From Lachnospiraceae bacterium (GTDB lineage: Bacteria > Bacillota > Clostridia > Lachnospirales > Lachnospiraceae): a DNA stretch of 64,000 nucleotides. Positions within the stretch are counted from its first letter, which is position 1, and the number at the start of each line of letters is the position of its first letter. This document shows, in pieces, positions 50,440-61,459 of the stretch. Where the stretch lies: assembly GCA_016281555.1 (NCBI GenBank), contig JAEEIV010000067.1, positions 32,664 to 96,663 on the forward strand. Direction: 5' to 3'. A program made the translations under genes and the position numbers. The notes below the pieces were generated by a model. It did not search any database. It was not told the origin of the DNA and was given only the letters and a program-made list of their open reading frames with translations.

Positions 50440-50447
50440 GATCGGAA

Positions 50448-50477
50448 GTCTTTCGTGGATCGCGAAAGGCTTTTTTT
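50448..50477 (+). terminator. Terminator of the tRNA transcript
   Basis: Stem GTCTTTCG/CGAAAGGC (50448-50455 with 50463-50470, one G-U pair), 7-base loop, seven T. Confidence 0.9.
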
Positions 50478-50522
50478 GTTGCATTGGAGAGGGGATCACT
50501 TCCCGCCGCAGGGGGAAAGCGG

Positions 50523-50551
50523 TTGACCGTGGAAAGGGAAAGTGCTACAAT
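50523..50551 (+). promoter_or_regulatory. Promoter of the PHP-greA-M32-helicase operon
   Basis: TTGACC, 17 bases, TACAAT preceded by TGC (extended -10). The start near 50558 gives a leader of about 80 bases. Confidence 0.78.
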
Positions 50552-50640
50552 AAAATCGGTGTTTTTCGGGCCGGATCAGGGATGCGGAAAACACTGACCG
50601 AATGAGAAAATCGGCGGTTTCCGCCGGGACAGAGGGATTC

Positions 50641-51507
50641 ATGGGATACAAACTGGAAACGCATGTGCACACCATCGTTTCTTCGGCCTGCGGGCATTCG
50701 ACACCGGCCGAGATGGCGGCGTTTTATAAGGCAGCAGGGTTCGACGGGATCTGCATTACCGAGCATTTTTATCTCGGGAATACCTGCATTGACAAAGACC
50801 TCACCTGGGACGAATGGGTGGACGCTTATGCGAAGGCGTATTTCCTTGCGAAGAAGGAGGGGGACCGGATCGGTCTCGACGTCTTCTTCGGATGGGAGAC
50901 CTCCTATGCGGGTGAGGATTTCCTGATCTACGGCCTCGGCCCCGAGTGGCTGAAGGCTCACCCGGACGTTGTCCGCTGGGATCAGAAGGAGCAGTACGAA
51001 GCCGTGCATTCGGACGGCGGATTCGTCGTGCAGGCGCATCCGTTCCGCGAGCGGAATTATATGACGGAGATCAAATTGCATCCGTACCATTCCGATGCGT
51101 GGGAAGTCATGAACGCCTGCAATTTTCCGTACGAGAACCGTCTTGCGTACGAGGAAGCCGTGAAGTGCGGAAAGCCGATGACGGCAGGATCCGACATCCA
51201 CAGAGTGCGGGTCACGAAATGCGGCAAGCTGTTCGGCCTGGAACTTGCAGAACCGCTGCAGGATATCAGGGACTTAAAGGAAATCGTGACTGAAGGGCAT
51301 TGCCGGCTCATCATGGAAGAAAGTCAGCTTTCTGCGCCGCCGTTAAATCCCTGGTTTGAAGTGACGGTGTTCGGCCGGGAAAACGAAAGGATCCTTCAGG
51401 ATCACCCGTATTATCCGGACGCCGGAAAGGCGGAAGATCCGCACGGACGGGCAAATCCGATGGGCCGCGTGTCATTGCCGGGCGATCCGGAAAACGATGC
51501 ATCATAA
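50641..51507 (+). CDS. PHP-domain metal-dependent phosphohydrolase
   Basis: A 288-residue PHP-fold protein. Metal ligands are visible in ETHVHTIVSSACGHS (first motif), ITEHFY, VQAHPFRER and AGSDIHR. Histidinol phosphatase, oligonucleotide phosphatase and related activities belong to this fold; no specific marker separates them here. Residues about 245-288 form a Pro/Gly/Asp-rich tail that looks unstructured. ATG 50641 follows an AGAGGG site; the frame extends to 50602 without support. It is the first gene after the extended -10 promoter. Confidence 0.87.
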   Translation: MGYKLETHVHTIVSSACGHSTPAEMAAFYKAAGFDGICITEHFYLGNTCIDKDLTWDEWVDAYAKAYFLAKKEGDRIGLDVFFGWETSYAGEDFLIYGLGPEWLKAHPDVVRWDQKEQYEAVHSDGGFVVQAHPFRERNYMTEIKLHPYHSDAWEVMNACNFPYENRLAYEEAVKCGKPMTAGSDIHRVRVTKCGKLFGLELAEPLQDIRDLKEIVTEGHCRLIMEESQLSAPPLNPWFEVTVFGRENERILQDHPYYPDAGKAEDPHGRANPMGRVSLPGDPENDAS

Positions 51508-51520
51508 GAGGAGAAAAGAA

Positions 51521-52024
51521 ATGGGCATGAAACTTACCAAATCCGACATCAAGAAGATCGAGGAAGAAATCACATACAGGACCAATGAACTGCAGCCGAA
51601 ACTTCTGGAGGAACTTTCGGAGGCGAGGGCGCAGGGCGACCTTTCCGAAAACTTCGAGTATGCCATGGCGAAACGGGCAAACCGGCAGAACCGTTCCCGG
51701 ATCAGTTATCTGGAAGGCATCGTCCGGAACGCGACGGTGATCGAAGACGACACCGCTTCCGACGAGGTCGGCCTGAACAAGCGCGTGACGATTTTTACCG
51801 AGGACGAGAAGCAGGAAGAGACCTATAAGATCGTTTCTTCGATCCGGAGCAGCTCTCTGGAAAACCGGATCTCGCCGGAATCACCGCTCGGCAAGGCGTT
51901 GATGCATCACAAAGTCGGCGACCGGGTGCAGGTCGTCGTCAATGAGCAGTTCTCATATTATGCGGTGATCCGTAAGATCGAGACCGTGGAGGATGACGGC
52001 AGCGATCCGCTCCGCCAGTTCTGA
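51521..52024 (+). CDS. greA: Transcription elongation factor GreA
   Basis: A 167-residue GreA/GreB factor. The N-terminal coiled coil carries the acidic tip ARAQGDLSENFEYAMAK, which reaches the polymerase secondary channel to stimulate cleavage of backtracked RNA. The C-terminal FKBP-like domain follows (SPESPLGKALMHHKVGDRVQV). Start ATG 51521 is set by AAGAGGAG; the longest frame at 51497 overlaps the PHP gene. The C-terminal tail is somewhat longer and more acidic than in E. coli GreA. Confidence 0.95.
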   Translation: MGMKLTKSDIKKIEEEITYRTNELQPKLLEELSEARAQGDLSENFEYAMAKRANRQNRSRISYLEGIVRNATVIEDDTASDEVGLNKRVTIFTEDEKQEETYKIVSSIRSSSLENRISPESPLGKALMHHKVGDRVQVVVNEQFSYYAVIRKIETVEDDGSDPLRQF

Positions 52025-52054
52025 TCGGTAGTCCCTTGCAGAAAGGAGCAGGCA

Positions 52055-53563
52055 ATGAACGAAAAATTCGAATCGTTTCTGAAACATCAAAAGCGGCTGG
52101 CGGCCTATAATGCGGCGTTTGCGCTCCTTGGCTGGGACGAGGAGACGCTTGCTCCTTCGGGCGCGACCGAAAAGACGGCGGAACTCGAAGGCGTGCTTTC
52201 GGGCGAAGTGTACACCCTCCAGACCGACCCTGAGTACAAGGCGCTGGTGAAGGAACTCATGAAGGATCCGGCCCTTTCGGAAGACGAACGGGAACTCATC
52301 CGGAAAACCGAAAAGGAGATCCGCCTGACCGACGCGATCCCGAAGGAATTGTACGAGAAGGAAGCCGTGCTGACTTCGAAGAGCATGGCTGCGTGGCAGG
52401 AAGCGAAAAAGAAAAACGAGTACGCCCTGTTCCTTCCCCTTTTGTCGGAAATGATCGAACTGAAAAAAGAGATCGCGAAGTGCCAGAACGAAGACGGCCG
52501 GCCGCTTTACGACGTATTGCTCGACCAGTATGAGGAAGGCTTCACGATGGAACGGCTCGACGCTTTCTTCGGCTTGATCCGGAAAGAGATCGTTCCGCTC
52601 CTGAAACTTGCGAAAAACGGAAACAAAAGGATCCGGACCGATTTCCTCGGCCGCCGCTTCCCGGTTTCGAAGCAGAAAAAGTTCAACCGCATGATCGCGG
52701 AATACGTGGGACTCGACTTGAACCGCGCGGTCATCGGGGAATCGGAGCATCCTTTCACGACGGGGCTTCACATGGACGACGTCCGGATCACGACGAAATA
52801 CCGTCCGGAGATGGTGGCGGACACGCTGTTCTCCACGATCCACGAATCCGGTCATGCGATTTTCGAGCAGGGACACGATGAGCGTTATGCTTTCGTTCCG
52901 GCGTCCTCGATCTCCATGGGACTTCATGAATCGCAGAGCCGGATGTACGAGAACATGATCGGAAGAAGCGAGGCGTTCTGGACGCCGTTATATCCGAAAC
53001 TTTGCCGGGCGTTTCCGGCGGAGCTCGGTGACGTGACGCTCACCGAATGGATCCGTGCCGTGAACCGGGCCGATGCGACGCTTATCAGGACGGAAGCGGA
53101 TGAACTCAGTTATTGCCTGCACATCATGGTGCGGTACGAGGTCGAAAAGAAGATCTTCAATGAGAATTATCCGGCAGAGGACCTGCCGAAGCTTTGGGCG
53201 GAGCTTTACCGCGAATACATCGGCGTGGACGTCCCCGACGACCGTCAGGGCATCCTGCAGGACGTGCATTATGCCGGCGGAATGTTCGGCTATTTCCCGT
53301 CCTATGCGATCGGCAATGCCATTGCCGCGCAGCTTTATCAGGCAATGGACCGCGAGATCAACGTGGAAAAAGTCCTTCGCGAAGGCCGTCCGGAAAAGGT
53401 GAAGGCCTGGCTTCACGACAAGGTGCACGTTTACGGCGGTCTGCGTACCGTGGACCGGATCCTGAAGGACGCGACCGGCGAGCCTTTCGATCCGAAGCAT
53501 TACGTGAAGTACCTCAAGCAGAAATTCAAGGCACTTTATAAAACCGACGCTCCGGTGAAGTAA
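52055..53563 (+). CDS. M32-family metallocarboxypeptidase
   Basis: A 502-residue zinc carboxypeptidase of the Taq/Bsu type. The zinc site is IHESGHAIFEQG (HExxH), followed by GLHESQSRMYENMIGRS with the third ligand Glu and by GYFPSYAIGNAIAAQL, an M32 signature. Length is typical. It is a cytoplasmic enzyme releasing C-terminal residues of peptides. AAAGGAG precedes the ATG. Its TAA stop overlaps the helicase start by one base (TAATG). Confidence 0.95.
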   Translation: MNEKFESFLKHQKRLAAYNAAFALLGWDEETLAPSGATEKTAELEGVLSGEVYTLQTDPEYKALVKELMKDPALSEDERELIRKTEKEIRLTDAIPKELYEKEAVLTSKSMAAWQEAKKKNEYALFLPLLSEMIELKKEIAKCQNEDGRPLYDVLLDQYEEGFTMERLDAFFGLIRKEIVPLLKLAKNGNKRIRTDFLGRRFPVSKQKKFNRMIAEYVGLDLNRAVIGESEHPFTTGLHMDDVRITTKYRPEMVADTLFSTIHESGHAIFEQGHDERYAFVPASSISMGLHESQSRMYENMIGRSEAFWTPLYPKLCRAFPAELGDVTLTEWIRAVNRADATLIRTEADELSYCLHIMVRYEVEKKIFNENYPAEDLPKLWAELYREYIGVDVPDDRQGILQDVHYAGGMFGYFPSYAIGNAIAAQLYQAMDREINVEKVLREGRPEKVKAWLHDKVHVYGGLRTVDRILKDATGEPFDPKHYVKYLKQKFKALYKTDAPVK

Positions 53564-56052
53564 TGAAAAAGTGTTTCCGGGAAAATCGCATGACGGTTTC
53601 CGTCCGGGAGCTGGTGGAATGGGTGGTCCGGGAAGGAGACATCGACAGAAGGTCCCGCGTCCCGGAAGCCGAGAACGCCATGCTCCTCGGCGCGAACGCC
53701 CACCGGAAACTGCAGAAGGCCTCCGGCGCTGCGTATCAGGCGGAAGTGCCGGTGAGCCGAACGGTGGAACTTCATTTCGATGCCGACCGACCGTTCCTTC
53801 TTACAGTAGACGGAAGAGCCGACGGCGTCATCCGGGAAGAACGCCCGGATGAGACGGAAGAAAAAAAGCCCGCACTCACCGTGGACGAGATCAAGGGCGT
53901 GTTCCGGAAAGTTTCCGAAATGGAAGGACCGGAGAACGTGCATCTCGCCCAGGCGGAAATGTACGCGTACATTCTGTCGGAAGAGGACGGCTGCGTTCCG
54001 GTCTCGGTGCAGATGACCTACGTGGAACTGAAGGAAGAAGATGCCGGGAAGGCTCCGAAACTGATTCCCGACGAGATCCGGCGGTTTACGTTTGATTATA
54101 CTTACGAGGAGATCCGGGCAAGGTTCGAGCATTACGTCGCGCTTTACGAGCCGTGGATCAAGTTCATGGTCCTGCACGAAAGGGAGCGGGATCTCTCGGT
54201 TTCCCGGGTCACTTTTCCCTATCCCTACCGTCCGGGACAGAAGGGCATCGTAAGGAAAGTATACGAGGCGGTGACGGAAGAGAAGAATCTCTTCGTCCAG
54301 GCGCCGACGGGCATCGGGAAGACGCTGGCAATGCTGTATCCCGTCGTGCAGTCCGTATCAGCCGGAATGGGCGACAAGATCTTCTACCTGACGGCGAAAA
54401 CGGTCGCCGGAAGAGCGGCGGAGGATGCGGTCCGGATCCTGTCGGAAAAAGGGCTTGCCTTCTCCTGTATTCAAATTACGGCCAAAGAGAAGCTTTGCCC
54501 GTTAGAGAAGGCAGAATGCGACCCGACCCGCTGCGACCGTGCAAAAGGCCATTTTTCGCGCGTAAACGACGCGATTTTCGATCTCATCACGCATGAAACG
54601 GAAATCCGGACGGAACTCCTCCTTTCCTACGCCGAAAAACACGCGGTCTGTCCTTACGAGTTTGCATTGGACGTATCACTGTTCGTCGACATCATCATCT
54701 GCGATTACAATTACGTATTTGACCCGCACGTTTATTTCCGCCGCTATTTTTCCGGCGGCGGCACCGATTCGGTCCTGCTCATCGACGAGGCGCACAATCT
54801 CGTGGAACGTTCGAGAGAGATGTATTCCGCCGTGCTTCTGAAGGAAGACGTTCTTTCCGGAAAAAAACTGTTTGCCGACGGGAAGCAGGTCGTGAACCGT
54901 CTCGTGAAAGTGAACCGGATCCTGCTTGAGATGAAACGGGAGACGGAAGAACGGAAAGAGTGGGACGCGACTTCCCTTTCGGGACTCTATGAGGCGGCCG
55001 CGTCATTGCAGGAAGCCATGAGCCGGTATTTCGACCGGCACCGCGACCGCGGGACCGAAGAGGAAAAGCTGGACCTCTTCTTTGAAGTATCGGATTTTGT
55101 CTCAACTTACGACGCCCTGACGGAAGGATATCTGCCGTACTCGTCATTTACCGAAGACGGGCGGTTTTACGTGAAACTGTTCTGCATCGATCCCGCGGCG
55201 CGGTTGGCAGAGCGCCTGTCGGAGGTCCGGTCCGGCGTGTTTTTCTCCGCGACTTTCCTTCCGATCCTGTATTACAAGGAACTTCTGGCGGGAGACCCGG
55301 AGGAAGAGGCGATCTACGTCGATTCCCCCTTTGATCCCACTAAGAAGAAACTGCTCATATCGAAGGACGTGAGTTCGAAGTATACCAGGCGGAACCGGAC
55401 GGAGTACGGGCGCATTGCCGGACAGATCCTGACCATGGCGGCGTCCCGCCCCGGCAATTACCTCGCCTTCCTTCCGTCCCATAAGTTCCTCGAGGAAGTG
55501 GCCCTTTCCGTTGAGGAACAAAATGACGGCCGGGTCGAAGTCATCCGGCAGGAAAAGACCATGACCGATGAAGAACGGCGAGCCTTTCTGTCCAGATTCA
55601 AGGAGGCTCCGGAGCGTGAGAACTCGCTGCTTGGGCTCACCGTGACCGGCGGGCTTTTTTCCGAAGCGATCGACTTGAAGGGGGACGCGCTCATCGGCGT
55701 TGCGGTCGTCGGCACGGGCCTGCCGCAGGTGTCCATGGAGCGGGAACTCGTGCGGCTTTATTTCGAGCGGACCGGGAAAAACGGCTTCGATTACGCTTAC
55801 CGGTTTCCGGGGTTCACGAAGGTCCAGCAGGCGGTCGGCCGGCTGATCAGGACTTCCTCGGACGAGGGCGTGGCATTGCTCATGGACGAACGGTTTCTGT
55901 ACCGCGAGAACCTGAAACTGTTCCCGCGGGAATGGACGGAATATGAAGTAACGGACGAAAAACGGCTTTCCGGGGCGATCCGGTCCTTCTGGGAGGAACG
56001 TTCGGAAAAAAGAGAAACGATCGAAGAAACGGAGGAGAGAGACGATGACTAG
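53563..56052 (+). CDS. DinG/Rad3-type helicase with N-terminal PD-(D/E)XK nuclease domain
   Basis: An 829-residue superfamily 2 helicase. Residues 1-205 look like a Cas4/RecB-type nuclease: His47, Asp83/Asp87 (VDGRADGV), Glu109-Ile-Lys111 (VDEIKG) and Gln130-xxx-Tyr134 (AQAEMYAY). The helicase part has Walker A APTGIGKT (247-254), DEAH at 408-411, and an XPD-like iron-sulfur insert with Cys312, Cys319, Cys324 and Cys363. Motif VI is AVGRLIRTSSDEG. It would open DNA 5' to 3' and possibly cut it, in repair. It starts on the stop codon of the peptidase and overlaps the DUF4867-like gene by 8 bases. Confidence 0.9.
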   Translation: MKKCFRENRMTVSVRELVEWVVREGDIDRRSRVPEAENAMLLGANAHRKLQKASGAAYQAEVPVSRTVELHFDADRPFLLTVDGRADGVIREERPDETEEKKPALTVDEIKGVFRKVSEMEGPENVHLAQAEMYAYILSEEDGCVPVSVQMTYVELKEEDAGKAPKLIPDEIRRFTFDYTYEEIRARFEHYVALYEPWIKFMVLHERERDLSVSRVTFPYPYRPGQKGIVRKVYEAVTEEKNLFVQAPTGIGKTLAMLYPVVQSVSAGMGDKIFYLTAKTVAGRAAEDAVRILSEKGLAFSCIQITAKEKLCPLEKAECDPTRCDRAKGHFSRVNDAIFDLITHETEIRTELLLSYAEKHAVCPYEFALDVSLFVDIIICDYNYVFDPHVYFRRYFSGGGTDSVLLIDEAHNLVERSREMYSAVLLKEDVLSGKKLFADGKQVVNRLVKVNRILLEMKRETEERKEWDATSLSGLYEAAASLQEAMSRYFDRHRDRGTEEEKLDLFFEVSDFVSTYDALTEGYLPYSSFTEDGRFYVKLFCIDPAARLAERLSEVRSGVFFSATFLPILYYKELLAGDPEEEAIYVDSPFDPTKKKLLISKDVSSKYTRRNRTEYGRIAGQILTMAASRPGNYLAFLPSHKFLEEVALSVEEQNDGRVEVIRQEKTMTDEERRAFLSRFKEAPERENSLLGLTVTGGLFSEAIDLKGDALIGVAVVGTGLPQVSMERELVRLYFERTGKNGFDYAYRFPGFTKVQQAVGRLIRTSSDEGVALLMDERFLYRENLKLFPREWTEYEVTDEKRLSGAIRSFWEERSEKRETIEETEERDDD

Positions 56053-56713
56053 ACTGGAAGAAGTCCGGAGGGCGAACCCCGCATTGGACATCTATTCGGT
56101 ATGCGACGAGGAATTCCTGCGCTACGGCCGCGTGGTCGATGCTGATACGTCGGAATTCGTGCGGCTCGTGAAGGAGAATCAGGTGATGCCGGAGTCCGGG
56201 AGCGCGTATGTGCCGGAGTTTCCCGCCATTGAGCGATCGGCAAAAGCGGCGGAGTACCGGAGAACCGTGGCGGGACAGATGGATTACCAGTGGGGGCTTT
56301 GCTGGGGATACAACCGGAAGATGACCGCACTCGAATGGCATACCTGCAATGAGTTCAACGTCGGCGTCACGGATCTCATCCTGATCCTCGGGAAGCGGTC
56401 GGACATTGACCGCGACGGGACGTACGACAGCGCGAAATGCGAGTTTTTCTATCTTCCGGAAGGCGTGATGGTCGAGACCTATGCGGATACGCTCCATTAC
56501 GGTCCCTGCATGGTGTCGGAAGACGGCTTCTCGATGGTGGTCGGACTGCAGCGCGGCACGAACACGCCGCTTGATCCCGGAACGGAGCACGACGCATTGC
56601 TGCACGACCGGAACAAATGGCTGATGGCGCACGAAGAAGAAACGGAACTTACAAAAAGCGGCGTCCCGGGCCTCGTTTACGGGGAAAACTGGGAAGTGAA
56701 CACGATCGGGTGA
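56045..56713 (+). CDS. DUF4867-like (cupin-type) protein
   Basis: A 222-residue protein that I recognise as DUF4867-like from its pattern. It has a helical start (MTRLEEVRRANPALDIYSV), then a beta-rich cupin-like core with EWHTCNEFNVG, DLILILGKRSDI, FYLPEGVMVETYADTLHY and a closing NKWLMAHEEE. His/Glu in EWHTCNEFN could bind a metal. Such proteins resemble ureidoglycolate-lyase/sugar-acid cupins; the function is not established. It overlaps the helicase by 8 bases and precedes the SDR by 9, so it is firmly in the operon. Confidence 0.75.
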   Translation: MTRLEEVRRANPALDIYSVCDEEFLRYGRVVDADTSEFVRLVKENQVMPESGSAYVPEFPAIERSAKAAEYRRTVAGQMDYQWGLCWGYNRKMTALEWHTCNEFNVGVTDLILILGKRSDIDRDGTYDSAKCEFFYLPEGVMVETYADTLHYGPCMVSEDGFSMVVGLQRGTNTPLDPGTEHDALLHDRNKWLMAHEEETELTKSGVPGLVYGENWEVNTIG

Positions 56714-56722
56714 GGGGTGAGG

Positions 56723-57475
56723 ATGAGATTTGAAGGAAAAACGGCGCTGGTGACCGGTGCGGCTTCCGGAATGGGCTTCCTCTTTTCGGAATGCTTTCTG
56801 AAGGAGGGAGGAAACGTCGTTCTCGCAGATTTCAATGAGGAAGCGCTGCAGGAAAAAACGGCGGGGCTTCTGGAATTGTATCCCGGGAGAGCAACAGGCG
56901 TTCTAACGGACGTCCGGCGGTATGAGGACGCCGTCAAAGCCAGGGACAAGGCAGTCGAAACATTCGGCCGGATCGACGTGCTCGCGAATTTCGCAGGCGG
57001 GACGGCGAGGCGGATATTGAAAGTGCCGGGAGAACTGGAATTTCCGGACGTTCCGATCGACGTGTTCGACTTCGGTCTGGACGTGAACCTGAAAGGACCG
57101 TTTTACATGGATCACGCCGTGCTGTCCGTCATGCGGGAGCAGAAGAGCGGCGTCATCGTGCACTTGGGCTCTGTGACTGGTGTCGACGGAGACCCGAAGG
57201 GTATGGATTATCCGACCGCGAAGGCCGGCCTCATGTACGGCCTTACGAAGTCCGTGGCGCAGTACGGCGCGAAGTACGGCATCCGCTGCGTTTCGGTCTC
57301 GCCGGGACCGGTGCTGACGAGAGAAGCCATGGCAAAGTTGAGAACGCTTCTCGGCCGCGCCGCCGAGCCGCAGGAGGTCGTGGATCTCATCCTTTACCTC
57401 GTTTCCGACCAGGCCTCGTTCATCACGGGAGAGAACATTATGATCGACGGCGGAAGGTCCGTCATGCCGAAATGA
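56723..57475 (+). CDS. Short-chain dehydrogenase/reductase
   Basis: A 250-residue classical SDR. The cofactor loop TGAASGMG spans residues 11-18. Asp36 after the second strand (VVLADFN) favours NAD over NADP. The NAG equivalent is NFAGG. The catalytic residues are Ser150 (LGSVTG), Tyr163 and Lys167 (YPTAK). The C-terminus GENIMIDGGRSVM is standard. The substrate is probably a sugar, sugar acid or cyclic polyol alcohol, judged by neighbours. ATG 56723 with AGGGG upstream is preferred to the GTG at 56717. It shares ATGA with the next gene. Confidence 0.92.
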   Translation: MRFEGKTALVTGAASGMGFLFSECFLKEGGNVVLADFNEEALQEKTAGLLELYPGRATGVLTDVRRYEDAVKARDKAVETFGRIDVLANFAGGTARRILKVPGELEFPDVPIDVFDFGLDVNLKGPFYMDHAVLSVMREQKSGVIVHLGSVTGVDGDPKGMDYPTAKAGLMYGLTKSVAQYGAKYGIRCVSVSPGPVLTREAMAKLRTLLGRAAEPQEVVDLILYLVSDQASFITGENIMIDGGRSVMPK

Positions 57476-58236
57476 AAAAGAGTTTTTTAAATGCGCCGCG
57501 GCCCATTGTCACGGCAATGATCCTTTGCGAAACGCCTGCGGAGTGCATCCGGAAGATCCGTGACGCCGTGAATCAGGGCGCCGACGCGATCGGGTTCCAG
57601 ATCGAAAAACTGAAAGAGGAGTACCGGAAGGCGTCCTTTGTCCGCGAGGTGATCGAAGCCGCGGGGGATCTGCCGGTGTATGCCACGCATTACCGGAAAG
57701 GGCCGGAGAAGGTCTTTTCGGACGAGGAATGCGCAGAATACATGCTTGCGGCAGCAGAAGAGGGCGCGACGCTCATTGACGTGATCGGTGATCTCTTTGA
57801 CCGGTCGCCGGAATGGGAACTTACGTTTCAGGAGGAAGCGGCGGAGCGGCAGAAAGCGCTGATCCGGACGCTTCACGACATGGGACGGGAGGTGCTCGTT
57901 TCGTCTCATACGCATAGGCCGCTCACGGTCGAAGAAAACCTGACGGTCGCGAAGGCCCAGGCGGAGCGCGGGGCCGACGTCGTGAAAATCGTCGACAAAT
58001 ATGAAGAAGAGAACGGGCTGGCGATCGCCGTGGAATCGATCATCAGGATCCGGAAGGAGACCGGCAGGGAAGTCCTGTTTCTTTCCGGAGGCAGCGCGGT
58101 TCCGATCCGCGAATTCGGACCGATGATCGGAGCACACTCGTTTCTCACGGTTCCGTGGTACGGACCGTTTGATCCGAAGGCACAGCCGCTTACGAAAGAC
58201 GCCGTCGCGATCCGGGATCATATGAGAATGCTTTAA
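57472..58236 (+). CDS. Type I 3-dehydroquinate dehydratase-fold protein, possibly repurposed
   Basis: A 254-residue TIM barrel of the AroD (type I dehydroquinase) family. The Schiff-base Lys172 (DVVKIV), His146 (VSSHTHRP), Arg75 (ATHYRKG), Arg213 (PIREFG) and Glu45 fit the family. The substrate-loop PGQ motif near the end is missing: the stretch reads LTVPWYGPFDPK instead. No other shikimate gene is nearby. It may be the true dehydroquinase or, more likely given SDR and DUF4867 partners, an imine-forming lyase or dehydratase acting on a related polyol or sugar acid. It overlaps the SDR stop (ATGA). Confidence 0.83.
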   Translation: MKKSFLNAPRPIVTAMILCETPAECIRKIRDAVNQGADAIGFQIEKLKEEYRKASFVREVIEAAGDLPVYATHYRKGPEKVFSDEECAEYMLAAAEEGATLIDVIGDLFDRSPEWELTFQEEAAERQKALIRTLHDMGREVLVSSHTHRPLTVEENLTVAKAQAERGADVVKIVDKYEEENGLAIAVESIIRIRKETGREVLFLSGGSAVPIREFGPMIGAHSFLTVPWYGPFDPKAQPLTKDAVAIRDHMRML

Positions 58237-58246
58237 GGAGATAAAA

Positions 58247-58645
58247 ATGAAACTTCTCGGTGTGGAAAAGAGAGAGAATCACCTGTATTCCGAATGGAAT
58301 CTGACGTACCGGGTCGGCTGGCACCAGATCGTAAAAGCCGCCGCACTGATCTATCAGTATACGGAGGACCCGGAGATTTTGACGGGAGACGCCGGAGGCG
58401 TGTCAAAGGTGACCGTCAAGAGTACGGAAGAGATCATGAATCTGGAAGAAATGGGATACCTGACGATCCGCGGCGTGTCTGAGATCCTGAAAGTCCCGGT
58501 CATGATCACCTTCTTTAATCAGATGGATCTCGTCCGGGTGACCGTGATTTCCGAGACGGAAGAATTCGCCGAAGCGGATTATCAGAAATTCAATCTGTCC
58601 ATGTGCCAGTACATGGATTCGGCTGAAATTGCAATGTACGGATGA
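58247..58645 (+). CDS. Protein of unknown function, end of the SDR cassette
   Basis: A 132-residue soluble alpha/beta protein with no motif that I recognise. Two polar beta-rich halves are visible (KLLGVEKRENHLYSEWNLTYRVGW, then VKVPVMITFFNQMDLVRVTV), and no cysteine cluster, membrane segment or signal. It starts 10 bases after the dehydroquinase-fold gene with TAAGGAG, so it belongs to the same operon. The CIRCE element begins 4 bases after its stop. It could be a small accessory subunit or binding protein for the preceding enzymes. Confidence 0.7.
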   Translation: MKLLGVEKRENHLYSEWNLTYRVGWHQIVKAAALIYQYTEDPEILTGDAGGVSKVTVKSTEEIMNLEEMGYLTIRGVSEILKVPVMITFFNQMDLVRVTVISETEEFAEADYQKFNLSMCQYMDSAEIAMYG

Positions 58646-58649
58646 AGAA

Positions 58650-58676
58650 TTAGCACTCACCACTTGACAGTGCTAA
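58650..58676. promoter_or_regulatory. CIRCE element (HrcA operator) before clpB
   Basis: TTAGCACTC, nine bases, CAGTGCTAA. Consensus is TTAGCACTC-N9-GAGTGCTAA, so one base of the right half differs. The right half overlaps the -35 of the clpB promoter, as expected for repression by HrcA. Confidence 0.93.
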
Positions 58677-58692
58677 CAATCTGTGATATAAT
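58664..58692 (+). promoter_or_regulatory. clpB promoter
   Basis: TTGACA, 17 bases, TATAAT: perfect sigma-A consensus inside and after the CIRCE element. Transcription would start near 58699. Confidence 0.9.
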
Positions 58693-58697
58693 GACCT

Positions 58698-58733
58698 CGT
58701 ACTCAGGGAGTACGGGGTTTTTTCATACCCGTA
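58698..58733 (+). promoter_or_regulatory. clpB leader with two competing hairpins
   Basis: Hairpin A: CGTACTC/GAGTACG (58698-58704 with 58708-58714), followed by GGG and six T. Hairpin B: TACGGG/CCCGTA (58711-58716 with 58728-58733). They share bases 58711-58714 and cannot coexist. Predicted start near 58699 means A forms at the very 5' end. Confidence 0.5.
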
Positions 58734-58770
58734 TATGCCTTGAGATTTGAATGAAAGGACGGTGAAAACC

Positions 58771-61350
<2,580 letters not shown>

Positions 61351-61385
61351 CCCTGACGATCGGCGCGGGAGCGGCGGCATTCCAC

Positions 61386-61414
61386 TTGTGAAATGAAAAA
61401 AACTATGTTATTAT
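61386..61414 (+). promoter_or_regulatory. Promoter of the FAD protein gene, abutting a terminator
   Basis: TTGTGA, 17 bases, TATTAT (61409-61414). The predicted start near 61421 falls inside the left arm of the following terminator hairpin. Confidence 0.6.
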
Positions 61415-61446
61415 AAGGGGTACCGGCAAGGTACTCCTTATTTTTT
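61415..61446 (+). terminator. Terminator after clpB
   Basis: Stem AAGGGGTACC/GGTACTCCTT (61415-61424 with 61430-61439, one G-U pair), loop GGCAA, then A and six T. It begins directly after the -10 of the next promoter. Confidence 0.9.
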
Positions 61447-61459
61447 CTTGGAGCAAGAC

